Positions 23,128 to 33,670 are shown, numbered from the stretch's first letter. The stretch is 64,000 nucleotides of DNA from JAGNLV01 sp964612145 (GCA_964612145.1 CAZTBP010000002.1:172004-236003), one strand, 5' to 3'. A program made the numbers and translations. Notes: generated from the sequence alone by a model not told the origin.

Positions 23128-25077
23128 TTAATCCACTACGAAGTAGGCTACGATTATCACGACACCGACCATAAACGCTGTGGCGTAGCTACGAATTCGT
23201 CCGGTTTGCAGTTTCCGCATTCCCTCGGAGATAACCTGATACGCGAAAGCCGACCCGTTGGGAATGCCGTCGATCACCATGACATCAATGAACTTCCACA
23301 TAAACACCGAGGCCCCGATCAGCGGCCGAACTACCACGGCGTGATAGATTTCATCGACATAGTACTTATTGAGCAGAATCCGGTGCAATCCGGATAGCTT
23401 TTCTTTCCAGGCGGTGGCGAGCTCCGGCTTCCGGTTATAGAAGAGGAAGGCGAAATAGATCGCCACCAGCACTAGCGCCACCGAAAGCCCCATCAGCAGG
23501 AACTCCGTCGCGGCGCCATAGCCGCCCGCGGCCAGCATAGCATGCTCCCCCGCCCCACCATGTCCTCCACCGGCGCCGGCCATCACCGGCTCCAGCCAGT
23601 GCTCAAAATGATTTGTCACGCCAAACACATGCGGGATCCCAATCCAGCCGCCGACAATCGACAGCACGGCCAACAACGTCAGCGGAACCGTCATCGACTT
23701 TGGTGATTCGTGCAGATGACTCTTCGTCTCGTCGTCCATCCGCTCCTTGCCGTAAAACGTAAGGTACACCAGCCGGAACATGTAAAAAGCGGTCAGCCCG
23801 GCCGTGGCAAAGCCGATCACCCAGAATACCGGGCTGCCGAACTCAGACGAAAACGACTTCCAGAGAATCTCGTCCTTACTGAAGAATCCTGAGAACCCGG
23901 GAATCCCCGCAATCGCCAGCGTCGCGACAAACATAGTGCCGAAGGTAATCGGCAAGTACTTCTTCAGGCCCCCCATCTTGCGCATGTCCTGTTCGTTGCT
24001 CATCGCGTGAATGACCGAGCCGGCGCCCAAAAACAAAAGCGCCTTGAAAAAGGCATGCGTCATCAGGTGAAAAATCCCGGCCGTGAAAGCAGCCACACCA
24101 CAGGCCAGGAACATGTAACCCAACTGGCTGACTGTCGAATAAGCGAGCACACGTTTGATATCATTTTGGGCCAGACCGATCGTTGCCGCTATGAAGGCCG
24201 TCGCTGCACCGATAATCGCAACCACCAGCAATGCATCCGGAGCCATCATGTACAGCACGTTTGACCGCACGATCATATAAACTCCGGCCGTTACCATCGT
24301 CGCGGCATGGATCAGCGCCGACACCGGCGTGGGACCCTCCATAGCATCCGGCAACCAGACATACAACGGGATCTGCGCGGACTTGCCGGTCGCCCCGACA
24401 AACAGCAGCAGACAGGCGGCTGTGATCAATCCCCCACCGGCCACAAACGCCATCGGAGCCTCGGCCATTACCGTCGTGAAATTGAGTGACCCAACCTCCC
24501 AGAAGATAATGAACATCCCGACAAGAAAGCCAAAATCACCGATCCGGTTGACAATAAACGCCTTCTTCCCGGCATCCGAGGCCGACTTCCGCTCAAACCA
24601 GAACCCGATCAGCAGATACGAGCACAGCCCTACTCCCTCCCAACCGACAAACATCAGCAGGTAGTTATCGGCGAGGACCAGGGTGAGCATGCTGAACGCG
24701 AACAGGTTCAGATAGGCGAAATAGCGACCAAATCCAGGATCATTCGACATATATCCGGTCGAATAAATATGGATCAGGAACCCAACTCCGGTCACGACCA
24801 GAATCATCACCGCCGAGAGCGGGTCCAGCAGGAAACCGAAATTGACATCGAGATTACCGACCGGAATCCAGGCAAACAGCGTCTGCTCGATTACCCGCAT
24901 CGTTGGCGGCAGCGCTTTCAATTCAAAAAACGCCAGCACGGAGACGACAAACGATGCCCCCACCGCACCACAAGCAATCAGGTTCACCACACTGCGCGGC
25001 AGTTTACCCAGCAACAGCCCGTTGATCGCGAAACCGATCAGCGGAAACAGCGGAATCAAATATAAATAGTCTGCCAT
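23128..25077 (-). CDS. nuoL: NADH-quinone oxidoreductase subunit L
   Basis: 649 residues, about 16 helices. The distal proton-pumping subunit, with the long lateral helix in its C-terminal part. Motifs are LMFVGWEGVGLCSYLLIGFW, KSAQIPLYVWLPDAMEGPTP and VLAYSTVSQLGYM. A Gly/His-rich cytoplasmic insert (GAGGGHGGAGEHAM) lies near residue 510. Fourteen bp behind nuoK. Confidence 0.97.
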   Translation of the reverse strand: MADYLYLIPLFPLIGFAINGLLLGKLPRSVVNLIACGAVGASFVVSVLAFFELKALPPTMRVIEQTLFAWIPVGNLDVNFGFLLDPLSAVMILVVTGVGFLIHIYSTGYMSNDPGFGRYFAYLNLFAFSMLTLVLADNYLLMFVGWEGVGLCSYLLIGFWFERKSASDAGKKAFIVNRIGDFGFLVGMFIIFWEVGSLNFTTVMAEAPMAFVAGGGLITAACLLLFVGATGKSAQIPLYVWLPDAMEGPTPVSALIHAATMVTAGVYMIVRSNVLYMMAPDALLVVAIIGAATAFIAATIGLAQNDIKRVLAYSTVSQLGYMFLACGVAAFTAGIFHLMTHAFFKALLFLGAGSVIHAMSNEQDMRKMGGLKKYLPITFGTMFVATLAIAGIPGFSGFFSKDEILWKSFSSEFGSPVFWVIGFATAGLTAFYMFRLVYLTFYGKERMDDETKSHLHESPKSMTVPLTLLAVLSIVGGWIGIPHVFGVTNHFEHWLEPVMAGAGGGHGGAGEHAMLAAGGYGAATEFLLMGLSVALVLVAIYFAFLFYNRKPELATAWKEKLSGLHRILLNKYYVDEIYHAVVVRPLIGASVFMWKFIDVMVIDGIPNGSAFAYQVISEGMRKLQTGRIRSYATAFMVGVVIIVAYFVVD

Positions 25078-25091
25078 GGTGTCCCGTCAGT

Positions 25092-25394
25092 TTACCATTT
25101 TAGCAGGTTGATACGATCTATGTTAATCGTCTCCCGATTCCGGAAGACAGTAAGCACCATCGCCAGCCCGACCGCTGCCTCGGCCGCCGCAACGGTCAGG
25201 ACCAAAAACACAAAAGCGTGGCCGTCCATCACATTCAGCGCCCGTGAAAAGGCAATCAGCGCGAGGTTGGCCGCATTCAGCATCAGCTCAACAGACATGA
25301 ACAGGATGATGATATTGCGCGAAATCAACACCCCGACTGTGCCGATACCAAAAATCACCGCAGCAACAATCAAATATGCCGAAACCGGAACCAT
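25092..25394 (-). CDS. nuoK: NADH-quinone oxidoreductase subunit K
   Basis: 100 residues, three helices. Contains the conserved membrane glutamates in MSVELMLNAANLA and AAAEAAVGLA, part of the charged axis that carries coupling through the membrane arm. Length is exactly that of the family. Two bp behind nuoJ. Confidence 0.97.
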   Translation of the reverse strand: MVPVSAYLIVAAVIFGIGTVGVLISRNIIILFMSVELMLNAANLALIAFSRALNVMDGHAFVFLVLTVAAAEAAVGLAMVLTVFRNRETINIDRINLLKW

Positions 25395-25396
25395 AC

Positions 25397-26002
25397 CTAA
25401 CCTTCAACCCTTTCCATCTTCGGCGGTGAGGGCCGCTCATCATCTTTCGTCAACTCCTGGACCGGGACCGATGGCGCCGGAGATTCGCGCTTGGCAATCA
25501 CCACCGCGCCGACTACGGCGGCCAGCAAAAGAATCGCCGTCAATTCGAACGGATACAGATAACGCGTGAACAACAAGATGGCCGTTTCCTCCACCGATCC
25601 AAAACTGTCAGCCACCGGCGCTCCAAGGATCCCAACCGCCCCCGTCTCGGCAAAAAAACCGGACCGGACGATAAACACCAACTCCACCACAAACAGAATA
25701 GAGAACAGGTACTTGGTAATTTGATTTATCGGCGGCGACGGTTTCCCCAGGTCTTCTCTCCCTCGAAGGTTGAGCAGCATGATGACAAACAGGAAGAGAA
25801 CCATGATTGCCCCGGCGTATACCACCACTAAAATAGCACCCATAAACACGGTGCCGAGCTGGATGTACAACGCTGCTTGCGCCAACAGCGAAAGTATCAG
25901 GTACAATACCGATGCCACCGGGTTGCGCTGGACAATCATCATGGTCGCGCCAAAGACGGCCACAACCGCCGAGACAATAAATATGACAATATCCAGACTC
26001 AT
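25397..26002 (-). CDS. nuoJ: NADH-quinone oxidoreductase subunit J
   Basis: 201 residues with five helices in the first 165. GAILVVVYAGAIMVLFLFVIM is the conserved pi-bulge helix 3 region (21 residues; key part VYAGAIMVLF). The cytoplasmic C-terminus is polar (ESPAPSVPVQELTKDDE). The start overlaps nuoI by 4 nt. Confidence 0.96.
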   Translation of the reverse strand: MSLDIVIFIVSAVVAVFGATMMIVQRNPVASVLYLILSLLAQAALYIQLGTVFMGAILVVVYAGAIMVLFLFVIMLLNLRGREDLGKPSPPINQITKYLFSILFVVELVFIVRSGFFAETGAVGILGAPVADSFGSVEETAILLFTRYLYPFELTAILLLAAVVGAVVIAKRESPAPSVPVQELTKDDERPSPPKMERVEG

Positions 26003-26505
26003 TTTGCCTTGTCCGTTACTCCGTAAACTTTGCGCACCCGGCGGTACATCTTCTTGAAGGGATTATCCTTGCGCGGATGCGGCACCAGCATGTCCTCCTT
26101 GGTCCAGATAAACGAGTTGCGATCGCTACTGGAAAACTCATACTCCTGCCCGAGGAAAATAGCCTCCTCCGGACAGGCTTCTTCGCAGTACCCGCAGAAG
26201 ATACAGCGAAGGAGATTGATCTCATACAGTCGGGCGCGCCTTTCACCCTTCTCGGTCTCTTCCGGCTCCATATAAATGGCGTCAGCCGGACAGGCCGCCG
26301 CACACAGGCCGCAGCAGACACAACGCTCGGTACCGTCGTCGTATCGCTCTAAATAATGACGACCACGGTATCGCGGGGCCATCGGTTTCTTCTTACGCGG
26401 ATAGTCAAGCGTTACCGGCTTCTTGAACAGGTGCTTGATCGTTATCAGCAGCCCCGCCGGGGTCTTGATAATCGCGTTTATAAAAGCTCTTGCTACATCG
26501 TTCAT
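25999..26505 (-). CDS. nuoI: NADH-quinone oxidoreductase subunit I
   Basis: 168 residues. Carries clusters N6a and N6b in two ferredoxin motifs, CVCCGLCAAACP and CIFCGYCEEACP, which pass electrons from the peripheral arm to NuoB. The C-terminal part (YEFSSSDRNSFIWTKEDML) is conserved in the family. Twenty-three bp behind nuoH. Confidence 0.97.
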   Translation of the reverse strand: MNDVARAFINAIIKTPAGLLITIKHLFKKPVTLDYPRKKKPMAPRYRGRHYLERYDDGTERCVCCGLCAAACPADAIYMEPEETEKGERRARLYEINLLRCIFCGYCEEACPEEAIFLGQEYEFSSSDRNSFIWTKEDMLVPHPRKDNPFKKMYRRVRKVYGVTDKAK

Positions 26506-26528
26506 GGCCTGCTACCTCACTTACCTAC

Positions 26529-27512
26529 TCAAAGCATCACAAATGCGGCCGTGACCATCGTATTCAACAACGCGAGCGGAAACAGCACTTTCCAGCCAAA
26601 CGCCATCAACTGGTCATACCGGAAACGCGGGAACGTCGCTCGCAACCAGATATAAAAGAACATAAAGCAAAATATCTTGATCAGGAACCAGAGAATCCCA
26701 GGCAAAAACGGCCCCTGCCAGCCACCGAAAAACAGCGTCGTGCCAACCGCGGCGACTGAAATCATCGCCGCATACTCACCGACAAAAAACGTCGAGAACC
26801 GCATCGAGGAATACTCGGTGTGATAACCGGCCACCAGTTCACTCTCCGCCTCAGGCAGGTCGAACGGGGCACGGTTCGTTTCCGCGATAGCACAAATCAG
26901 ATAAAGCAAAAAGCCCAGCGGCTGCCGCCAGACGAACCAGTCGCCGATCGAGGCCTGCTGCGCAACCAGTTCGCGCATCGACAGCGTATTGGCAATCAGG
27001 ATGACACCAATAATCGACAACCCGTAGCTGATCTCATACGAAATCATCTGGGCCGAGGAGCGGATACCTCCCAAAAGGGAGTACTTCGACCCGGAGGACC
27101 AGCCGGCCAGCACAATACCGTACACTGCCAACGATGTCACGGCAAATATGAACAGGACACCGATATTCAAATCGGAAATGACCCCTTGAATCTGGTACCC
27201 GAACATCTCAAAATCTGCCGCAAACGGCACCACCGCAAACGACAGCACCGCCGGCACAAAGGAGACAATCGGCGCCAGGGCATAGGTGAAACGTTCGGCG
27301 GCATTGGGAACAATATCTTCCTTGAAAATCAACTTGAGACCATCAGCCAGCGGCTGGAGCAACCCGTATGGTCCGGCATACGACGGCCCCACCCGGTGCT
27401 GAATGTGACCAAGAACCTTTCGCTCCAGATACGTCGAGTACGCGCACCCGGTCAGCAGCGTGACCACCACTACGATCACCTTAATCGAAGATATGATTAT
27501 GGTCTCTACCAT
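26529..27512 (-). CDS. nuoH: NADH-quinone oxidoreductase subunit H
   Basis: 327 residues, eight helices. Forms the quinone-binding chamber at the junction of the two arms. Signatures are RKVLGHIQHRVGPSYAGPYG, QPLADGLKLIFKEDI and RAPFDLPEAESELVAGYHTE. Eight bp behind nuoG. Confidence 0.97.
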   Translation of the reverse strand: MVETIIISSIKVIVVVVTLLTGCAYSTYLERKVLGHIQHRVGPSYAGPYGLLQPLADGLKLIFKEDIVPNAAERFTYALAPIVSFVPAVLSFAVVPFAADFEMFGYQIQGVISDLNIGVLFIFAVTSLAVYGIVLAGWSSGSKYSLLGGIRSSAQMISYEISYGLSIIGVILIANTLSMRELVAQQASIGDWFVWRQPLGFLLYLICAIAETNRAPFDLPEAESELVAGYHTEYSSMRFSTFFVGEYAAMISVAAVGTTLFFGGWQGPFLPGILWFLIKIFCFMFFYIWLRATFPRFRYDQLMAFGWKVLFPLALLNTMVTAAFVML

Positions 27513-27520
27513 GACGCCTC

Positions 27521-30091
27521 TTAGTCAACCACCTTGGACAGTTTCACCCGATCGATGCGGCGCTTCCGCATGAACAGCGAGTTTACCGCTGTCGACGCAA
27601 AGTTGCGCGGCAACAAAACCACGTCATTGTCAATTTGCTCGGAAATACGCGCCGGGACCACTACCTTTCCAACCTCCGATTCAACCCGCACCGGGTCGCC
27701 GGAAGAAATGTCATACCTCGCCGCCAGATCACGGGACATCTCAATATATGGCTCGGCGCAGAAATTCACCAGCGACGGCGCCTTCTCGGACAGATGACCG
27801 CTGTGATGCGGATCATCACAAAGCAGCGCTGAAACAGGATACTCCTCAGAGGACTCTTCTGTGACCGGCGTCACCTCGAGGTACTCGCCCACCTCGCCGT
27901 CGTCATTGGCCACCGCAAGGATCGCGTCGATTTCCTTCTGCCGTTGTTCCCTGCTGCCGAAGCCTTCAGCCCCGAGTTTCTCCGCCACCATTTCCATTAT
28001 CTCCAGCGGCGGCTTTGACTCATGCAACGGCTTGATGCCGGCATGGGCGTGCTGCACCCGACCCTCGAGATTCATATAGTCGCCCTCGTATTCAGCCCAA
28101 CTGGACATCGGCAGTACCACGTCGGCCAGCTCCGTCGTCGCCGTCTCAAACAGGTCCGCTGCCACCAGGAAATCCAGCTTCTCCAGACTCTCCTGCGCAA
28201 AGCTCCGGTCCGGATAGAGCATCACCGGATTGGAGCCCAAAATAAAGAACCCGTCGATCTCCTCCTTGCGCATCTGGGCCATCATCTTGTCGGTCGTACG
28301 CGGCTCACACTCCGGGAATGATCCCCACAGTTCGCTGAGCTTGTCGACAATTGCCTTTGATGGCATCGGCGCCAGACCCAACCGCTCGGCGCCTACCGAG
28401 TTGGCGTAGCGCGCGAGAACCGTCACCTGACCACGCATATCAATACCAAACAAGCGGCTCACATTCAGCATCGCCGCCGCAATCGTTTCCCGGGCCAGGG
28501 ATCGGGTCACTAACTCCCCGGCAAAGAACGTTATCTTTTTCGCCGAAACAAGCGCCCGTGCCACCAGCTTAATGTCATCCTCGTCAACCCCGCACTGTTT
28601 TGCCGCCTGGGCCAGACTCTTCGGCTCAATCTTCTCTTTGAGACCGGCGGCAGCCGACTCGTCGACCAGCCCCATCTCGATTCCAGCCAGACAGATCGCA
28701 TTCAACAGAACCTCTTCGGTTCCGATCTTGTAGACCAACTCAGATTCCGCCACGTCAGCGGACTTCACTTCATACGGATTCAACGAGAAATACCGCGCGT
28801 CATTGAAATTGTACGCCTTGCGAATCCGCAGGTACTCGTTGTGATGCTCACGGATAAGGTCCGATCCAAGCGTCACAATTACGTCACTGTCATCGATGTC
28901 GGCAATCCTGAAAGGCCGGCGGCACAACGTGCTGAACGTGCTGCGCGGATCAACCGGCAGCATACGGTAATCACTGCGATAGTCGATATTGTTCGACTTC
29001 AACTCTGTGCGAAACAGCTTCGAAAAAGCATACAGACTGGCGTTGTCCAGCGCCGATGAGGCCAGCCCGCCGATACACACTTTGCCCTTGGTCTCGGTTA
29101 TCTCGGCAAACTTCGTGCGGATCAACTCCAGCGCCTCGTCCCAGGTGGCCTCTACCTGCTTTCCGCCCTTCTTAATAAGCGGCTTCGTCAGACGCTCCTC
29201 GGAATTCGCAATCTGGTAACCGTAGCGAGTCAGATCGGCCAGCCAGCCGTCATCAATATCATCAACCGGTCGCGAAGTAACGCGGTAAATCTTGTTATGG
29301 TGCTTCTCGTTATAGAACAAAATATTCGTGCCGGAACTTGTATACGGACAAACCGAAGCTGTCGTGCTGGTGAGCCATACACGGATCTTGTAACGCCAGT
29401 CGGTATTCGTTAACGCCCCGACCGGACAGATCTCAACGAGGTTGCCCGAATACGGATTGTCAACTTCCTCGCCCGGCGCCGCGTTAATCTCGGCTATATT
29501 GCCCCGCTCATAAACGCCCAGATCAAACTCCCCAAACGCTTCTTTATTGGCCCGGACACACTTGTAGCACAGGATACAACGATTCCGATTAAGAATAATC
29601 TCCGGGCCGATCCGCTTGTCATCAAACGTAGTTTGCCCGGTCCCTTCAGTGTAGCGATATTTCTGGAACTCGAACCGGCTGTCATCGTAGCCGTGGGCGA
29701 AAGTCAGGTTCTGCAAATCACACTCGCCGCCCTTGTCGCAGGTTGGGCAGTCCAGCGGGTGGTTGAGCAGAATGAACTCCAGCACCGCCTTGCGCCCCTG
29801 TTTGACCTGGTCCGACTCGGTATAGACCACCATGCCGTCCATCACCTCGGTGGCGCATGACACAGCCAGCTTGGGCATCTTTTCGATCTCGACATAGCAC
29901 ATCCGGCACGCGCCGACCGATTTCAATTTCGGGTGCCAGCAAAATGTCGGAATATTAATACCGTGCTGCCTGGCTGCCTCAAGAACCGTCGTGCCCTTCG
30001 GGACCGTGACCTGCTTATCATTAATCTTCAGCGTAATAGTCGGCACGTCCGGTTTCGTTTCCTGTTTTGTATCTTTGACGTCCTGAGCCAT
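27521..30091 (-). CDS. nuoG: NADH-quinone oxidoreductase subunit G
   Basis: 856 residues. The N-terminal 2Fe-2S domain (CWHPKLKSVGACRMC) is followed by DCPTCDKGGECDLQ and the cluster motif CILCYKCVRANKE. A long molybdopterin-oxidoreductase-like domain without catalytic cofactor role follows (from about residue 230), with an extra C-terminal aspartate-decarboxylase-like barrel region. Electron transfer from NuoE/F to NuoI. Length is within the usual 700-900. Confidence 0.96.
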   Translation of the reverse strand: MAQDVKDTKQETKPDVPTITLKINDKQVTVPKGTTVLEAARQHGINIPTFCWHPKLKSVGACRMCYVEIEKMPKLAVSCATEVMDGMVVYTESDQVKQGRKAVLEFILLNHPLDCPTCDKGGECDLQNLTFAHGYDDSRFEFQKYRYTEGTGQTTFDDKRIGPEIILNRNRCILCYKCVRANKEAFGEFDLGVYERGNIAEINAAPGEEVDNPYSGNLVEICPVGALTNTDWRYKIRVWLTSTTASVCPYTSSGTNILFYNEKHHNKIYRVTSRPVDDIDDGWLADLTRYGYQIANSEERLTKPLIKKGGKQVEATWDEALELIRTKFAEITETKGKVCIGGLASSALDNASLYAFSKLFRTELKSNNIDYRSDYRMLPVDPRSTFSTLCRRPFRIADIDDSDVIVTLGSDLIREHHNEYLRIRKAYNFNDARYFSLNPYEVKSADVAESELVYKIGTEEVLLNAICLAGIEMGLVDESAAAGLKEKIEPKSLAQAAKQCGVDEDDIKLVARALVSAKKITFFAGELVTRSLARETIAAAMLNVSRLFGIDMRGQVTVLARYANSVGAERLGLAPMPSKAIVDKLSELWGSFPECEPRTTDKMMAQMRKEEIDGFFILGSNPVMLYPDRSFAQESLEKLDFLVAADLFETATTELADVVLPMSSWAEYEGDYMNLEGRVQHAHAGIKPLHESKPPLEIMEMVAEKLGAEGFGSREQRQKEIDAILAVANDDGEVGEYLEVTPVTEESSEEYPVSALLCDDPHHSGHLSEKAPSLVNFCAEPYIEMSRDLAARYDISSGDPVRVESEVGKVVVPARISEQIDNDVVLLPRNFASTAVNSLFMRKRRIDRVKLSKVVD

Positions 30092-30099
30092 GTTGTCTC

Positions 30100-31437
30100 T
30101 TATTCAAACGCAAACTGTGACTTCACCAGGCATGACCCGTGCTCGATATGATGCACCCACTCATCACGCCAGTGTTTGACCGCCGACTGAATCGGCATCA
30201 CGGCGGCATCGCCCAGCGGACATATTGTCCGACCGAGAATATTGCCGCAAACATCTTCAATCTTCTCGATATCCCCCTCTTTACCGCCACCCTCCTCGAT
30301 TCGCTTGATCACCTGCTCGAGCCAGCCGGTGCCCTCACGGCACGGCGTACACTTGCCGCAGGACTCGTGACGGAAGAAATGAATGAGCTTGAGAATTGTC
30401 CAGACGATACACGTATCTTCATCGAATACAATGACCGCCCCGGAACCGAGCATCGAGCCCACTCCCTGGAGCGACTCGTAATCCAGATTAGCTTCCTCAA
30501 CCATCTCCGGCGTCAAAAACGGTGTCGAGGCGCCGCCCGGGATGACGCCCTTGAGCTTCTTGTCATTGCGGATCCCCCCGCCGAATTCCGGATCATAAAT
30601 GAGCTTCTTCAACGGGAAACCCAGCTCTACCTCGTAGTTACCGGGCCGTTTCACATGCCCGGACAGCGAAAACAACTTGGTCCCCGCCGATTTCTCCGTC
30701 CCCATCGACCGGTACCACTCGGCGCCGCGATTGATAATGTGCGGCACCGCCGCCAGCGATTCCACATTGTTCACGATCGTCGGGCAGGCATACAACCCCT
30801 CAACGGCCGGGAACGGCGGGCGAATCCGCGACATCCCCCGCTCACCCTCGAGCGAGTTCAGTAACGCCGTCTCTTCACCGCAAATATAAGCGCCGCCGCC
30901 CGTGTGAACCACCATGTCAAGATCATACCCGGACCCGTAAATGTTTTTCCCGAGATGACCCGCGGCATACGCTTCCTTCATTGCCTTTTCCATCTTCTCG
31001 ATACAGTGCCCGAACTCACCCCGAATATAGATAAACATCAAGTGGCAGCCGATAGCATACGACCCGATTGCCATGCCCTCGATCACCGCGTGCGGGTCGC
31101 GTTCCATCAGGACCCGGTCCTTGCACGTACCCGGCTCGGACTCGTCCGCATTGCAGCAAAGATAACGAGGCTTCGGCGAATCCTTGGGGACAAAGCCCCA
31201 CTTCATGCCGGTCGGGAAACCGGCCCCGCCGCGACCACGAAGCCCCGATGATTTCACCGTCTCGATTACCTCATCCGGCTTCATGCCGTCCAGCACCTTC
31301 TTCCACGCCTTATAGCCACCGTGCTGCTCGTAGGTCGACAACTCGTGCTGTTTCTCGTCCTCTACGTGCCGGAAGAGGTGCAGCTTGTCACTTTTGGCGG
31401 CTTCGGCCGCGTTGGTGATAACGGGCGAGTAAAACAT
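30100..31437 (-). CDS. nuoF: NADH-quinone oxidoreductase subunit F
   Basis: 445 residues. Binds NADH and FMN: LRGRGGAGFPTGMKWGF is the NADH-binding glycine loop, GAYICGEETALLNSLEG belongs to the FMN site, and CGKCTPCREGT supplies three ligands of the N3 4Fe-4S cluster. Start overlaps the nuoE stop by 1 nt. Confidence 0.97.
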   Translation of the reverse strand: MFYSPVITNAAEAAKSDKLHLFRHVEDEKQHELSTYEQHGGYKAWKKVLDGMKPDEVIETVKSSGLRGRGGAGFPTGMKWGFVPKDSPKPRYLCCNADESEPGTCKDRVLMERDPHAVIEGMAIGSYAIGCHLMFIYIRGEFGHCIEKMEKAMKEAYAAGHLGKNIYGSGYDLDMVVHTGGGAYICGEETALLNSLEGERGMSRIRPPFPAVEGLYACPTIVNNVESLAAVPHIINRGAEWYRSMGTEKSAGTKLFSLSGHVKRPGNYEVELGFPLKKLIYDPEFGGGIRNDKKLKGVIPGGASTPFLTPEMVEEANLDYESLQGVGSMLGSGAVIVFDEDTCIVWTILKLIHFFRHESCGKCTPCREGTGWLEQVIKRIEEGGGKEGDIEKIEDVCGNILGRTICPLGDAAVMPIQSAVKHWRDEWVHHIEHGSCLVKSQFAFE

Positions 31438-31913
31438 CAGGCTTTAGCTCTCAGTTCTTCGAGAATCTCATCGACCTTTTTCGGTGTCAGGTTCTCGTAA
31501 AAATCGTTATTTATCTGCATCATGGGGGCCGTCGCGCAGGACCCGAGGCATTCCATGGAAATAAGCGTAAACATCTTATCCGGAGTCGTCTCCCCCTTTT
31601 TGATCTCGAGCTTCTTCTCCAAATACTCGATCAGCGAGTCCGCTCCCATCAGCGCACACGAAATATTATGGCAAACCTGTATCAGGTACTTGCCCCGCGG
31701 CGCCTTGGGAAACATCGTGTAAAACGTAGCCGCCTCGGCAATTTCCAGATACGGCACTTTGATTATCTTCGAAATCTCCCGATAGATATCGTCATCGACA
31801 TATCCGAGTTGGCGATACGCAATCGTCAGCGCCGGAAGAATAGCCGACTTGCGCCGAGGATACAACGGAACTTTCTCTTTTATCTGCTGGACCGATTCTT
31901 CAGTCAGGATCAT
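31437..31913 (-). CDS. nuoE: NADH-quinone oxidoreductase subunit E
   Basis: 158 residues, thioredoxin-like 2Fe-2S protein. Cluster N1a ligands are in QVCHNISCALMG and ECLGSCATAPMMQIN. Forms the NADH dehydrogenase module with NuoF and NuoG. Overlaps nuoD by 4 nt. Confidence 0.97.
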   Translation of the reverse strand: MILTEESVQQIKEKVPLYPRRKSAILPALTIAYRQLGYVDDDIYREISKIIKVPYLEIAEAATFYTMFPKAPRGKYLIQVCHNISCALMGADSLIEYLEKKLEIKKGETTPDKMFTLISMECLGSCATAPMMQINNDFYENLTPKKVDEILEELRAKA

Positions 31914-33085
31914 CGATCTACCTCTCCGAGTACGATGTCAATCGATCCGATGGCGCACACGACATCGGAGAACAGGCTGCCCTCGACCAGCTTGGGCAGA
32001 CAGGCAAGGTTGATAAACGACGGGGGACGGACCCGAATTCGCCGCGGCCGGTTGGTACCATCGCCGACTACATAGAACCCGATCTCACCCTTCGGCGACT
32101 CGATCGCCTGGTACACCCGCCCGGTCGGCGCCGGGAAACCTTCGGTAATAATCTTGAAATGGAATATCATCGATTCCATCTTGTACAGCACATCTTCTTT
32201 CGGCGGCAAAACCACCCCCGGGACATGCGCCCGGTAGGGTCCCTCCGGCATACCGTCAATCGCCTGCTGGCAAATCCGCAGTGACTGCCTTATCTCCTGC
32301 AGCCGAAGCAGATAACGGTCGTAAGCATCACCATGCGTACCAAGAGCTATATCAAAGTCGAAATTCTCATATCCGGAATACGGGGCGTCCTTGCGAAGAT
32401 CACGCGCCACGCCGCTGCCCCGCAGCATCGGCCCGGAAAGCGACCAATTGATCGCATCTTCCGCCGAAATGACCGCGACATTCCTGGTCCGATTGATAAA
32501 TATCTCATTGCGCGTCAGCAGCCCCTCGTAATCATCGAGCCGCTCATTCATCACCTTGATGATGTTGCGCACCTTCTTGTCGAAATCCGGCGGGAGATCC
32601 TTGGCCAAACCACCGATTCTGATGTAACTGGTCATCATCCGCTGCCCGCCGCACGCCTCATAGATGTCGATAATCATCTCACGCTCGCGGAAACAGTACA
32701 ACAGCATCGACATGGCGCCAAGATCGAGCGCATGGGTACCGAGCCACACCAGGTGCGAATTAATTCGAGTTAGTTCCGCCAGGCACACCCTCGCCCACTT
32801 CACTTTCTCCGGCACATCGATATCCATCAGCTTCTCCACCGCCAGTGAGTAGCCGAGGTTATTGGACATCGGGGCAAGATAATCCATCCGGTCCGTACAC
32901 GGCAGCGCCTTGTAGTACAACTTGGACTCCATCGTCTTCTCGATACCGGTATGGAGATAGCCGATCACCGGCCGCGCCCGCACGACGGTTTCGCCGTCGA
33001 GCTCGAGAATAACCCGAAGGACACCGTGCGTCGACGGGTGCTGCGGCCCCATATTTATGGTGATGTTCTTCTCGTCAACAGCCAT
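31910..33085 (-). CDS. nuoD: NADH-quinone oxidoreductase subunit D
   Basis: 391 residues, 49-kDa-type subunit related to hydrogenase large subunits. MGPQHPSTHGVLR supplies quinone-pocket histidines; GYLHTGIEKTME, DRMDYLAPM and the C-terminal DIVLGEVDR are all conserved. Separate from NuoC, with a 1-nt overlap. Confidence 0.97.
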   Translation of the reverse strand: MAVDEKNITINMGPQHPSTHGVLRVILELDGETVVRARPVIGYLHTGIEKTMESKLYYKALPCTDRMDYLAPMSNNLGYSLAVEKLMDIDVPEKVKWARVCLAELTRINSHLVWLGTHALDLGAMSMLLYCFREREMIIDIYEACGGQRMMTSYIRIGGLAKDLPPDFDKKVRNIIKVMNERLDDYEGLLTRNEIFINRTRNVAVISAEDAINWSLSGPMLRGSGVARDLRKDAPYSGYENFDFDIALGTHGDAYDRYLLRLQEIRQSLRICQQAIDGMPEGPYRAHVPGVVLPPKEDVLYKMESMIFHFKIITEGFPAPTGRVYQAIESPKGEIGFYVVGDGTNRPRRIRVRPPSFINLACLPKLVEGSLFSDVVCAIGSIDIVLGEVDR

Positions 33086-33651
33086 TACCTGATCACCTCG
33101 GGCGGCTCATCCTTGTTCCAGCTGAATCGCGGCTGCTCCCAGGTAAGCGGGAAATCTTTGCGGAGCGGATGACCTTCAAGTTCATCCGGCGTGAGAATTT
33201 TGGTCAAATCGGGATGATCGGTAAACGTGATGCCGAACATATCCCATATTTCACGTTCCATCCAGTTGGCGCCATCGAACAGGTCAATCAGCGACCGGAC
33301 CTCAGGAGCTTCGCCGGGCAATTTGACAATCAGAAAAAAGCGATACTTGTGCTTGAACGAACAGAGATTGTAGACAACCTCGAACCGCCCGCCTTCAGAC
33401 TCGGCGTGACCCAGCCAGTCGACACAGGTAATGTCAGCCAGGAAGCGTACATCAAGGCTGTCTTCGTTCAAAAACGCCTGGCAAATATCGAAGATTTTCT
33501 CGGGCTTGACCCAAAACTGCTGGTCGCCGCGAAAAATCTCTTCTTTGGTAATATCTTCACCGAACTTGTCGGTCAGGAATTTCCGGATTCGCTCATCCAT
33601 GCCGGCGTTTGTTCCGGAATTCACAATCTTTTCGTCGTCAGCTACTGCCAT
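33085..33651 (-). CDS. nuoC: NADH-quinone oxidoreductase subunit C
   Basis: 188 residues, 30-kDa-type subunit. The C-terminal signature region ANWMEREIWDMFGITFTDHP and the ending GHPLRKDFPL are typical. I chose ATG 33651; an in-frame TTG four codons upstream (33663) is possible. Neither has a good ribosome site. Twenty bp or less behind nuoB. Confidence 0.95.
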   Translation of the reverse strand: MAVADDEKIVNSGTNAGMDERIRKFLTDKFGEDITKEEIFRGDQQFWVKPEKIFDICQAFLNEDSLDVRFLADITCVDWLGHAESEGGRFEVVYNLCSFKHKYRFFLIVKLPGEAPEVRSLIDLFDGANWMEREIWDMFGITFTDHPDLTKILTPDELEGHPLRKDFPLTWEQPRFSWNKDEPPEVIR

Positions 33652-33670
33652 GATAGTTGTCAACAGTCGA